Origin: Cryptomeria japonica
Taxonomy: Eukaryota > Streptophyta > Pinopsida > Cupressales > Cupressaceae
Assembly: GCF_030272615.1 (NCBI RefSeq)
Contig: NC_081406.1
Location: 187,046,391 to 187,110,390, forward strand
DNA length: 64,000 nt
Reading direction: 5' to 3'
The position numbers and the translations under genes were made by a program. Under the pieces are notes generated by a model. It was not told where the DNA came from, searched no databases, and was given only the letters and a program-made list of their open reading frames with translations. Of the stretch, positions 47,301 through 57,592 are shown piece after piece; position 1 is the stretch's first letter; each line of letters opens with the position of its first letter.

Positions 47301-47758
47301 AGACTAGACGGAATCGTTCTGCATGTGAACGCCGACGAAAGCGTCGTCTTAGAGCTCAGGCAGCTGCTTCTCAAACTTTGCAATCCCCAAAAACACCTTC
47401 AACCAGTATTATTCCATTTTCTCCTCAGCCGATGATTGAGCCGAAATCTCCTAAACATAAGATGCATGATGGTCTTGATCCTGTGCGAGTTAAAGATCCT
47501 ATTTTTATAAATCTTGATGATGATATAGATGAAAATGTTATTCATGATGAAAATGTTACTCCTGTTCATTCTGATAGTGAATATGAATATGTTGATGTTG
47601 ATAACCATCTATCTAACGAATTTTCTAAAGCGCTTATCCTAGCTCCTAGACAAGAACACTGTGGCTTGGGGTATGAACATAGCCCTTGTTTGGATCTTGT
47701 GATAGCTCCATCTGCTGTGTTGGATGTTCCTCCTCTCGCGTGTTTCCTACCTTCCTGA
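44366..47758 (+). CDS. Gag with protease-like domain, 1130 aa
   Basis: Intact ORF from ATG 44366. The N-terminus is acidic, followed by a Ser/Pro/Asn-rich stretch. About residues 310-470 form the retrotransposon Gag capsid domain (GDPLTHVKTFQ, ALQWYCSLP, LMHCKQGVKEKVTDFIGRY). Near residue 577 a zinc-knuckle variant reads C-x2-H-x4-H-x4-C (CQFHRQPGHDTEKC). About 685-815 resembles the Ty3/gypsy aspartic protease: LIDPSCMVNII stands where D-S/T-G is usual, then LGYPWL. The usual catalytic Gly is replaced, so activity is doubtful. A basic Arg-rich patch (RSACERRRKRRLRAQ) near residue 980 could be a nuclear signal. No polymerase follows. Confidence 0.88.
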   Translation: MSFTTISPTYTIPVRRSLRIKSFQGVITEEMEPSLNGLFNEDMGNSSNPLNDEEALHEVSVEQLSKLDNQFDDFRQWMSQEYPDSEALSLIEGLKCMVQSDKNGIDILRGIAHIMDSNVMPMKSCAKTLGYTQPPTQVNHSIPLTTSIASIPTFTSNIMTTSTQDIPPMITSHGGNPSSSINPLPSFNPTSSFIPSISVPIISPQMNMTQGGNSFSIPPCSVPPVQSSPMTNYHSVPPPYSLPSFNNITPPSQSNTSNMNSSTEATINNLAQTVSSLQQQIASMNQSKFSVPTFDVVSPLSLDIVRAIPPKHVEIPHLELYNGKGDPLTHVKTFQTICTDFAYDQRLLAKLFTRTLRDKALQWYCSLPSYSISSFEQLANAFIQQFQNNISPKVTLIDLMHCKQGVKEKVTDFIGRYKHLYAQISFPVPDNDIQRIFISNLQKDIREKLLFSEFTSFQQLCATLHNYQLTVSQMEQANPMAPSDKGDSSQQPFGKFKPNRESIKFNENIINNNVNAASGVPPISKFFKKERKFTPLNESLHSIMNKLLEQNVLTLPPIRQIDPAKINSPYFDNKSFCQFHRQPGHDTEKCFALKGKIQDLIDNNTISVSGVNDKGNTSVSPPNQNLQIFTDPLPSHTSNAIDTNDSSVSPDDLVSTAPNVINFVEQQKIPKEPSITFDSSETIRAPDGPLYIVAKVKNTPCRGVLIDPSCMVNIITEEFLFTLQLNQVINDETNVVVKLFDAFSSPAIGSITLPIEVHNKSLDVGFAIIPSSEQFRVKLGYPWLSSMKAIASPIHKCLKFPHNGEVVTVNYSLFKPAERTSSVPIDYFWPKQFQSLPPRSDHLFKSYQKWKKDMILSLSEPRTPKLDIPIILEKEVLPLKDKTNVFPQEDSQPIPMNVTMPISNKLSKSRPIPPRHDGLGLLPKPNIPPLYGAVPPPSSYGEKRPSSSPIIQPKRPQPKHSSDKDENIPPPQSPQLPTKTRRNRSACERRRKRRLRAQAAASQTLQSPKTPSTSIIPFSPQPMIEPKSPKHKMHDGLDPVRVKDPIFINLDDDIDENVIHDENVTPVHSDSEYEYVDVDNHLSNEFSKALILAPRQEHCGLGYEHSPCLDLVIAPSAVLDVPPLACFLPS

Positions 47759-48535
47759 AATATTGATCAGCAAGATCGGGGGGTAGATGACGTGCTAGAC
47801 TAGTTTCATTAAGCATAGCAGATTCTCTCCTCCTCTTTTTTGTTACTTCTTCTATGTGTTACTCTCATTCTTCTATTTTTTGTCCTTAGTGTTGTCTACT
47901 TGAGGACGATGCAAAGCATTGAGATCTCTTTTGGTCTCTCTCATGTTGACTCAAAAGACACATGTGTTCCCTTCTTCTAGGTGACGTTCCTTGATTGGGG
48001 AATGAAGAACAATTATGCATACATACATATGATATACATGAATTATCATACAACATACTGACCCCAAGGAAAGCGAAGTCACCTTGTGCTTTGTGTTTTG
48101 TGTCTATTATACTTGGGCTTATCTCACACTTGGGGGCTAAATCCTTGTGATAACGTGCTCCTTTCCTTTCTCATTTCTTATATGTATCACTACCTTAAAG
48201 CAATCACCCCCGATGAGGCGTGTGCGATCGCTTTAACGTAGGGGGGCATACATCCCGTTCATATCTCTTCAAGATACTTGAAAATTTCTTGACAAATTTA
48301 GCTTTGCCTTGAAAATTTTTGATATCTTTCTTGCATGACTCATAGTGAGGGAACCTTACTAATGACAGTCATGGTTCTTCCTCGTGATCTTCCCTTTTAC
48401 TTTGTCAATCGAAGTTGTAAGATCCTTAGTCCACTGGGGGCTTGGTGTATCTTGCCTCCTTGACGTGGTGAAAGTCTTTCAATGTTGTTTCCTTGTACTT
48501 TATCGGAAGTATGAGCATACGCTTATACTCCCGCT
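47759..48535. other. Retrotransposon 3' interior without pol
   Basis: No ORF. TGGGGGCTAAAT, the core of the terminal purine tract, also occurs at 48131-48142, along with other GGGGGC runs (near 48241 and 48439), so purine tract sequence has been duplicated in the 3' interior. Confidence 0.6.
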
Positions 48536-48550
48536 AAAGTGGGGGCTAAA
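48536..48550 (+). other. Polypurine tract
   Basis: AAAGTGGGGGCTAAA directly abuts the 3' LTR start. Confidence 0.8.
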
Positions 48551-49811
48551 TGTAGCGTCCTAAAATTGTGACACTGGCAATTTTGACTGCATTTGGGTCT
48601 TCACGATGGCGATGCAACACAGAACCTGAATGGAGACCCCGAAACTTGTTCATGACATCAAAAATTGCATTTCTCAGCACCCTGGCCTGATCCTCCTTGC
48701 ACCCCGCTGTCCCTGGAGGTGGGACCATGGCGCCTAGCACCCTAGTCCTTCAGGACTAGGGTGCCCAGCGCCCTGGTCCCCCAGGACCATGGCGCCCAGC
48801 GCCCTGGTCCCTGGCCCTATTTTTGGGCCCGGTCTCTTTTGGGTCTCGGGTCTTTATGATTGCAAATTGGAAAATAACATTTCCTGGTCGGCCTAAGGTC
48901 GGGAAAATCAGTCTATCAGCCCTAATTGACAAGTATATAAACTACATTTCCTCTCTCAAAAAAAGGGAGGAGGACATATGTAGAAAAAGGCAAAAGCGAT
49001 ATTCAAACATTCAAGCATTCAAGCATTCAAACATTCTTTCAAGCAATTGATCATTCTAGGTCTCCATTCAAGGCAAAGTGTTGCATTCAAGACAAGGATT
49101 CAACCATTGAAGAGGAGATCACATACAACATACAACATACTACATACATTACACCTTCACATGTAAGAATACAAACATTCTTACAAGAAGGTATCAGTAC
49201 TTGTTTACATTACAAACATTTACATTGACAGCATTCTCATTTCTTGGTTAATTCCAAAACCGGGGTTTGACCTAAAGGCAAACCCCTCATCCCTAACCCC
49301 CCAATCATCCTCTCTTTTTTGTGTGTAGGTTGCAGGTACGTGGCTGTAATTGAAGATCTGGAATCCTTGTGCAGAGACGAACAGATCCCCCTTCGTTTCG
49401 CGGATTTTTCGGAGGACCGTGTGCACGCCGGGCGCCATCGTCCCGTCAACTTTCGTTCAAATTTGCAAAACAGCACCGTCTCGACATTTTACTGCTAATT
49501 CCAGGTCCGCAACTTCATACCATATCCCTATCTCTGTTTATAAGCGAATATTTCCCACTTTACATGCATTCCTAGTTCAATCTTTCTATCTACATTTCTT
49601 TACAAAAGAGGGTATCCTTGATGTCACAACCCTTGAAACTCATTTAGAATCCAATCTTGCATCACGTGGGATTGGATCTTGTGGGTTTCAACCCCTCTTT
49701 TGAATGTAAAGTCTCCCCTAAGTGAAAACCATCAACCCTAGTGACTCTCCCTTCTCTCTCCTTGGAGTTGGGGAGGGGAGAACGACTAGGGTTCGATTTT
49801 TCCGCTTTACA
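48551..49811 (+). repeat. 3' LTR (1261 bp)
   Basis: Same length as the 5' LTR. TATA box at 48934-48941. Followed directly by GTGAT and the second half of the transposase gene. Confidence 0.95.
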
Positions 49812-50974
49812 GTGATATATGTGGCAATCTTGCATTGTTGGATGAATGTTTGCATGAAAATATTTCAAATGATTTTGGACAAAAATTAATTGATGTTAAA
49901 AGATTTAAAACTATTGAGTATCCACTGAAGGATGGAAAGGTTGGAAAACGATGCAATCTAATCACTGAAAAAGTTAGTGTTCATGCATTTATGAATGAAT
50001 TCAAGAGTAACATCATACCTAAATATGTTAAACACACTCAAAATGCTAGATGGCTCGATGGTCAGTTTCGAATATGTAAGGATACATTTCCTATTGGTAG
50101 TATACTTTCGGTTGTTGACTTTGCAGAGAGCTACACGCTTGCACCACAAGATGAGGTACAATCACAATACTACAATTCAGTGCAGTATCAATTTTTGTCC
50201 ATATTGTCTATAGGCATGCACCAGATAGTACACAAGAGGATCGCAAAATTTTGAGAGAGTACCATTTCTATATTAGTGATAATAATTTACACTCATCTGA
50301 GTTTGTCCAGTTTTGCTTCAAGACCTTTTTTCAGAATTTGAGGGAGAGAGAAATTCAGATGACACAACATCTAATATGGTCTAATAATTGTACAGGGCAA
50401 TTCAAGAATGCTAGAATGTTTTATTGGTTGAGTAGGATTCATAAAAAAACTAATATCGAACACATTTGGAGTTTTTTTGAGGCTGGACACGAGAAAAGAG
50501 AACATGACGGTGTTGGTGCATGTGTTAAGAGAGCCCTTTGTAGAGAGCAACTCAAATTCGAGGAAAAGGCTAAATTTAAAAATGCAAGTGCAATTGTGGA
50601 TTGGTGTAGTGCAAATTTATCCACAGGATCAAGTCAGAACTCTACAATTAGATGTTTCTTCTAGCTAGTTAAAGAGGAGAATATCCTTCCAAGATATGAT
50701 TGTGATACAATAAATGGGTCAGCTAGATGGCATTCATTTAAGAGTTCTAATTCTAACACTTGGACTATATGGACTAGAGAGCTTGCATGTTTTTGTCAAT
50801 TTTGTGTTGCAGGTGAATGGGAAGAATGCGAGAATGTGGAATGGGTCGAAGAATGGCAACACAAATCCTTAACACCTACTGAGACACAATATGAAGATGT
50901 TAGAAGAAATGAAGACCTCGATCATGCATTTGCATCAGAAGATTATGATCATGTTTTGGACCTCATACAACCTG

Positions 50975-51112
50975 GTAATTTAATTCAATTTATTGTTTAT
51001 AACTTTAAATTATATATTTTTATGTATTGTCATATAATTTATGATTACATAATTGAATTATAAATTCTAACAAGTTTTATTTCTACACATTGTACTTATA
51101 TTTGTTTTATAG
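50975..51112 (+). other. Intron of the transposase gene
   Basis: GTAATT at the left and TTTTATAG at the right. Joining CCTG to GACATG gives P-G-H-V in the transposase frame, and the interior is far more AT-rich than the flanks. Confidence 0.75.
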
Positions 51113-51498
51113 GACATGTGTATGTTGTTGTTGCACCTGAGGATAATGATGAGCAGGTTGAGTTTTGGCTAGCTAGATGTGTAGAACCTAAGAAAAAGTT
51201 GATATGTGATCAAGTAGATGATGATGGTTTTCAGTATCCAGTTGGGTCTATTGTGGTGGTTGGTACATGGCTACGCAAATACTTAACAAGAAGGAATGGC
51301 TTGCCAGCTTATGAAGACTACCAATCAGAAAAGAAGATTATACACTATTCTCATTTGGTGGTGGCAACAAACATCAAATTAGAAAGATACAAAGGTAGAC
51401 CTGCTAATAAGGTATTGTGGACACTTTCAGTAGAAGAGCATGAGGCAATCATAGACGCATTGCAGAAGAGAGAGGATGCAGATGGTACATTGGGTTGA

Positions 51499-52324
51499 AT
51501 CAAATTTATATGCATGTAAGATAGAATTATGTCTTAAATATGACCTGACTCTATATTTATCATTGTATGACAAATCTATATTTATAGTGTACTTTTTTAT
51601 TTTAGTACCATGAAGTCCATGCTTTTAATACTACTACTATTTGCACTAATAAACCATCAATACACTAGTAAAGTAGTGTGGTCAACTTAAGAGGAAAGTC
51701 GATACTATGTTTGTAGCTTCCTAATAATTTGGTTAGCCTTAATTCCATCAATCTATTGGATTCCTCTATGAGATTCATTTATAATTAATAATCCTTTTAT
51801 ATAATCATGAAAATCATGATTCCTTTATGAGATTCATTTATAATTAATAAGTCGATACTTGTGTGAACTCTTTTAAATATTTAATCACGATAATTGTTTT
51901 TCTTTGTCCCTTTAACATTGTATTTGTCTACATTTGATACAATTTTGGTTTCATAAACAATATTGTATTAGTTATCTTATTCTTAATGTTATTTTGTGCA
52001 CATTGAATTATAAACTGTTGCACTATAATAAAAAGTCTTGAAATAATAATTTAACAAGCAAATGACATTAAAACAAGTCCAAATAACATAATAACAAAAC
52101 AATGTATCACATATATAATCACTAGAGTGCGCCAAATCACATAACACGACCTGATATCATAATAGCAAGGAAATGACATAATAAAAAGTCCTATATATAA
52201 TCACATAACACATAACAACAAGTCCTATATATAATCACATAATAACAAGTCCCGGGATAACATAACAAGTGTCATCATAAAAAGTCCACAATACAATAAC
52301 ATGACATGATCTAAAATATACAAT
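51499..52324. other. Spacer between convergent genes; source of a second copy
   Basis: Non-coding 3' flanks of the two convergent genes. 51550-52278 has a near-identical copy at 60826-61554. The right part has repeated TCCTATATATAATCACATAA units. Confidence 0.75.
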
Positions 52325-54358
52325 CTAAGAACTCGCGTGCATCTCATCTGTAGTCCTCTTCACTCCATGTGAAGGTGGCTGAGATGAATCATCCTGCTAC
52401 ACATGGTCCTGAGATGCACCATCCTGTGTCTGTGCAATATCAATGTTTGCACCCTCCTGTGCATTATTAAAAGATTTTGCATGAGAAGAAGTTACTTGCA
52501 TAATTCACTTATAAAATAATTAAATACTAAAAAAATTTAAATAAATTACCATACGACCGTGCTCAACAATGCCCTCACTGATATATGGAGGTCCACTATC
52601 ATGAACAAGAAAAGTGGTCGTAGCCAAGTCCTGCAAAAAAAAACATTGTATATCAATTTTCATAATCCATATAAAAGCCAGGTACATAGTATAAACAAAT
52701 TAGAAATTATTTTTGTAATCATCGTGCCTCAAATGATAATGTCGATGGTTGCATCTAGCTCAACCCCATAGCCGTACCAATATTGGTAGTGGTGTGGACT
52801 TGAACAACATATATAAAGCATGAATCAAACTTGTATATAAACATAAATTATAAAGTATATATATATATATAGACTACAAGATTATCACAGAAAAGCATAC
52901 ATGTGATGCAGGGAAAGTAACTGATGGTCGAAGGCGTACATGTGATGCGCCATCAAACGATCCAAAAGCCTACAATTGCAAAAAATAACGAACATGAATC
53001 AAAGTTGTACTTAAATTAGTAAGCATGTAAACACTTCAAATTAATGGATGAAAAACATACTAGTGGTATGTGAGGTTGAGCCTCAATGGTCCATGGGTCA
53101 CCTGAAGAAGTACCCACCTCAGTGCTACATGAAGCACCCTACAAAATTGAAAAAACATATCATATGTAAATCATTACATTAAAAAATTTATTATTTATTT
53201 TAAATGTACATATCAATACAATCTATCTAGATGAAAGTGCATATCGTAAATGGGGCACCAACATCTCTGGGTATTGAGGTAACATGCTGTCTGTTCCTCA
53301 ATGATGTGGTGTGATCCATCATCTGTTCAGAAAAAATTGACTCATGTTATGGTTCATATGTGTATATATAAGGAATTTAATATTGCACTGTAAATTATAC
53401 AAATAAATTTGTACCTCTCTAGGCTGATCATCGTCTGCCCACAGGAGATCAACATATGAAGAGATGGCATCAGCATGTGCAGCCTCCTCAGCATCATCAT
53501 AACCACCATGGGTGGCATCAGCATCATCAAAATCATCATCTCCTCCAGGGGCAGCCTCACTCTATGGACCCCTACATACATCCCCACAACTCGTGCAAAC
53601 ATGTGCTAAGCAGGGGGCAGCCCTCACCTCCCGCAACTGTTGTACCATATTGCCCAATAGGACACTCAATGAACCTAGAGCAAAATCCACTGCTCGATGA
53701 TGGGAAGGTGCTGGAACAATTGGTGATGGAAGAGGAACCAATGGATCATCGTGCACACGGTTTCTAACCCTGTCACTCAATTTTGCTCCTGGCCTATCTT
53801 GGGGCATGCCTCTCCCAACCCCCTGAAAAGATCTAATATCAAAGTAATTGGGCTTTTTGCCCAATTCAAATTCCGCCTATAATTTCTTCAAAAAATACAT
53901 TGGGACCTCTCCCAAAAGTGGCTAGCAATGCTCAGGTGCCTACACCATCGAATAGAGATCCATGGCTTCTTCGGATCTATCTCTTCACCCGTCTTAGGGT
54001 TCACAAAATATTTTTTCAAATCTATTTTTGTTATTTTTAAATCATTAACTTGTTTGTATGTGAGGCCATCTGCGTAAAATGCACGTTGTCCCTCACACCA
54101 GCTACGATAGCTATCTAACTCGCTATCTAATGCATGCACAGACTGTACAATGCCTTGCATACTATCTACAAGGCGTAACAACTGAGGGGGAGGATGAGGC
54201 TCATGCCTAATAGTGTGAATATCTCTAATCAGAGCATCAATATTTGTCCTAATTGTCTGTCGCAACTACTCTAGTGGAGGTGGAGGTGGAGGTGGAGGTG
54301 GAGGTGGAGGTGGAGGTGGTACTATACCTAATAGCTCATCTATCTCAAACTCATCCAT
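52325..54358 (-). pseudogene. Multi-exon - strand gene, likely accessory gene of the transposon
   Basis: Start ATG 54358: MDEFEIDELLGIV, then about 14 Pro codons. The large first exon (54358-53415) includes a region DLKITKIDLKKYFVNPKTGEEIDP and an acidic end (GGDDDFDDAD). Further exons with GT-AG borders and phase 0: 53138-53061 (26 codons), 52969-52901 (23), 52630-52550 (27) and the last, 52456-52325 (44 with stop). An exon starting 53322 has an unclear donor. Inactivating changes: TAG at 54266, 53877, 53562 and 52397, and a one-base shift at an A6 run (53890-53895). Product family not recognised. It converges on the transposase, as accessory genes do in some plant DNA transposons. Confidence 0.6.
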
Positions 54359-54430
54359 CATGTGAAAATAATCTGCATATATATACAAACATGAAAATTT
54401 ACAATTACAATTACAAACATGAAAATTTAC

Positions 54431-54930
54431 AAACTTGAAAATTTACAATTACAATTACAAACATTAAATTTTTTATTACTTTTATAGGATTTTATATAGA
54501 TTGTTACAAATAGAGATTAATCAAAAATTTATAAAAGACATTTAAGGGAAGAATTATTAGGATTATGATCTTTTTAGTAGAGCATATGTATTGGTTATTC
54601 TTATTTTTAGAAGCTCACTTCATCAATGTTCGACAAGATATATGAAGGGTTGATCATAAAACTACATAGTTTTTTTAAGTTGAAGGTGCATTTGGGCTTT
54701 AGAAGATCTTCCATGACTTGTAAAGTCAAAGGAGGTGATCTAAAACCAAGCATATAATTATTTTAAATTTTATAAAATCATTATTCTCAATCAATTTGGG
54801 AAATATAAAAATAATATCCAATCTCTTTACTATTATTTAATTAAACTAGTCTCTTTGTTTGTCGATGTGAGTGTTCCCTTTCTAATTTTAAATTACAAAC
54901 TTGAAAATTTACAATTACAATTACAAACAT
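54431..54930. repeat. 34-bp direct repeats 466 bp apart
   Basis: AAACTTGAAAATTTACAATT and following bases occur at 54431-54464 and 54897-54930, bracketing about 430 bp of unrelated AT-rich DNA. A shorter version precedes at 54391. This may be a local duplication during insertion or repair. Confidence 0.6.
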
Positions 54931-56950
54931 GAGGAGGCATCATAGGTTTCTCTATTCATCCTTTTGTGGTAAAATTAGAAAGGGATAACTATGATTCTTT
55001 TGTAAAATGGTATCTTCATAAGTTTTAGGTGGTTTAATCATTTTCCTTTTATGTATGGAGTCATACCTAAACTAGAAAAACTAGAAAATATATAATCTTG
55101 GTGTAGCATCATTGACCATGTAGGAGTGATTTGATCTAGTATCAAGATCATGATTCTATGTGTATTGCATTGGATATTGATTTCCTCCACACACTTTGGA
55201 ATAGACTTTAGGAGATCCATACCCTTCGATGGTGATACTTAAGAGGAAATTCATTATATCATATTAAATAATTTATTTACTTAAGATCAACTTTTATTTA
55301 CATATTAAATAATTTTCAAAATATATTTTAATTATGTACATCAATTATATCAATTAGAATAAACATTTGGTAATGAAATACAAGCAATTATCATAAAAAA
55401 TTTAGAATCAATTCATTCTAAATGTAAAATGATACATACACATATAAATATATAATCAGTTTTTTAATTTAATATATACTTGGCAAAATAAATTTATATA
55501 GATGTGTAAATTTTTAAGTAATTTAGTGGGGTTTATAATGAAACCTATCCAAGAAAATTTGTCATATATTAGAATACATAACTCATCTACCCTATATAGA
55601 CACCACCCTCAACTCTCCCTTCTTGTTTGTTCTTATTTTACTATTTCAATTAATGCTTTCACATAATATAATACATTCACTTCCAACACACACTCACTAT
55701 TTTCATGTGCTTTCACATAATATAATACATTCACTTCCAACACACACTCTACTAATATTGCTACAAAAAGATTGCAATACCTCAAACTCTTGATGTACAC
55801 CTTCTATTTATATTTTCTTGCTTTCCATTTGAGGCAAGTAGGTCACTAAGTCCAATCCTTTCGAAAAATCAACAAACATTTCTTAGACATGAGATGGATT
55901 ATAAACATCATAGGTAGTTGGGAGCTCATTCATAATTCTTAGTAACATGTGATGGATTATAAACATGATACTTCACAATTGATAATAATTCTATTTCATC
56001 TAAAATAATTACATATTCCCACCATTGTGCAAACTATGCACTAAAGAATTACAAGGTGATTATTGCCTAGTGATAGATATTGGTATAACAAATTACATTT
56101 TATTTCAAATTGGTATAAGATAAACCAAATAATTATAACATACACTTTCATGGCCTACCCTTATATTGACATGTATGAAAACATAATGATGTAGTGATTG
56201 TATTAGTTGATATCCACTTGTAGCCTAGACAATTCCTACACTATCTACAATGACCCATTTCTAATCATAGCCAATCCTCTTGATCATGCAAAAAAATGGG
56301 CCACCATGCCCTATACATGAGGTCTTGATTATTAGTTGTTATCATTAAGACCAACACTAACACTACCCTCAACGGTCTTCCACCATACTTGTATAGGCCT
56401 TAGTTCAATACTCTAACCAATATATTTTTGACACATTATGACACAATGATGGTGCATAATCTTGAGAGGTCACCTAAACACAATGACATGGATAAAATTC
56501 AGGGGCTCCTCAACATTTCCCTCACTATATTCTATGCCCCTCTAATGCCAATCCCTTTTACTCATTTGCATTCTTCATTCTTGATGTGGATTTGGCCATG
56601 TGCGTATGATTGTGCCATTTACATTTTGAATGTAAATCTTTCAATTTTACTTTGATCTTATTCTAGATGTTTCATTTGTTGCATTGTATGCCCCTGAGTG
56701 TTTATTGTTTGCTTAGTTTGATATATGTTTTGTGATTGCTTTGGACCCATGATGTGTTGGATCACCTTATGGTGATTTGTAATTTTGTAGTTACATTGAG
56801 ATGAATGATGATCTATTATACCTTTGCTGATTATGATAGACTGAAAACCAAAAAAAAAAAAAATTAACTCTTAAAGCTCCAATCAAAAACTAAATATATG
56901 TTCCATTTGATACAACATTGTTAGGAAAAACACTGATCACTAAGTACCAT
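54931..56950. other. AT-rich spacer, no gene seen
   Basis: No frame with family resemblance. A 54-bp unit beginning TGCTTTCACATAATATAATA is doubled at 55654 and 55708. The frame at 56428-56655 has no recognisable domain. Confidence 0.55.
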
Positions 56951-57290
56951 TTAATTTAGGGTTTAGGGTTAATTTAGGGTTTAGGGTTAATCAACCAAGA
57001 TAGTCAAATTTCTCCTGGGACTTGTTCGTTTTTTTCTATTTAAGGTTTAGTGTTCATTTTTCTATTCAGGGTTTATTGTCTATTTTTTGCGTCTAATGTT
57101 TATTGTTCGTTTTTCTATTCAAGGTTTATTGTCTTTTTTTTGTGTCTAATGTTTATTCGTCTTTCTGTTCAGGGTTTATTGTCTGTTTTTTGCATCTAAT
57201 GTTTACTGTTCGTTTACGTTTTTGTTTTTTTCCTACGGTTTAAATACTATTCATGTTTTTTTTTTTTCCTACGGTTTTTAAATAGAATAT
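56951..57290. repeat. Short telomere block and AGGGTTTATTGT-type units
   Basis: 56951-56992 holds four TTTAGGG-type units. It is followed by imperfect units of GGGTTTATTGTCT, TCTAATGTTTATTG and TTCGTTTTTCTATTC, which are the reverse complement of the units at 12950-13095 and 28310-28460. Confidence 0.65.
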
Positions 57291-57413
57291 AAAAAATAAA
57301 GCTAAATACCTAGAAGGAGGTAAAAATGGTCTCCTTAGAAACGCCTGCCCATTTTTCAAACAGTAAAAATGATGGTAAAATGGTTAAAATAAATAAATAA
57401 ATACATTTCAAAA

Positions 57414-57592
57414 ACGGAGGCCCGTTTTCTTCAAATCGGGTGCCCAATTTGAAATAAACGGGCGTCCGTTTAGCTTCGGGCACTCGTTGCTAAACGGACG
57501 ACCGTTTTGTTTTGTCTTAGGCACCCGAAGCTATACGAGTGCCCGATTTGTACAAATCGGGCACCCAAAGCTAAATGGGTGCCCGATTTGTA
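57414..57592. repeat. Array of GGGC(A/G)CCCG-type palindromic repeats
   Basis: About eight imperfect units such as AAATCGGGCACCC, AAACGGGCGTCCGTTT and GGGTGCCCGATTTG in both orientations. The same motif class occurs at 40143-40236. If both mark one element, they bracket the transposase and the - strand gene, but the exact ends and target duplication were not found. Confidence 0.65.

Larger units (their letters stand above)
41925..49811 (+). mobile_element. Complete gag-only LTR retrotransposon (7887 bp)
   Basis: Two 1261-bp LTRs (41925-43185 and 48551-49811) start TGTAG and end TTTACA. The 5-bp target duplication GTGAT is exact (41920-41924 and 49812-49816). A primer site follows the 5' LTR and a purine tract precedes the 3' LTR. 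The interior encodes one long ORF of Gag plus protease-like region and no reverse transcriptase, RNase H or integrase, so it needs a helper. By eye the LTRs differ at about 20 positions, mostly C/T or G/A. It interrupts the transposase gene. Confidence 0.95.
40417..51498 (+). pseudogene. DDE-type transposase gene, split by an LTR retrotransposon
   Basis: The frame starts at ATG 40417 (GCCATGG) with a basic run RKRQRK. It reads on through TGA 40504 and TAA 40771, shifts at an A7 run (41617-41623), contains a Cys motif RVTCCCKIH, and is cut at 41924 by the retroelement. Using one copy of the GTGAT duplication it continues in frame at 49817. There follow VVDFAESYTL (likely first catalytic Asp), a shift at T5 (50192-50196), WSNNCTGQFKN (likely second site), FFEAGHEKREHDGVGACVKRA (likely third), and TAG 50662. 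A 138-bp GT-AG intron (50975-51112) leads to a C-terminal exon. The motif order resembles DDE-type transposase-like proteins seen in animals and non-vascular plants; the superfamily is not named. Inactive in this copy. Confidence 0.72.

Noticed and set aside
54253-54438. Glu-Val repeat ORF on the + strand
   Set aside because: It is the opposite strand of the polyproline codons of the - strand gene.
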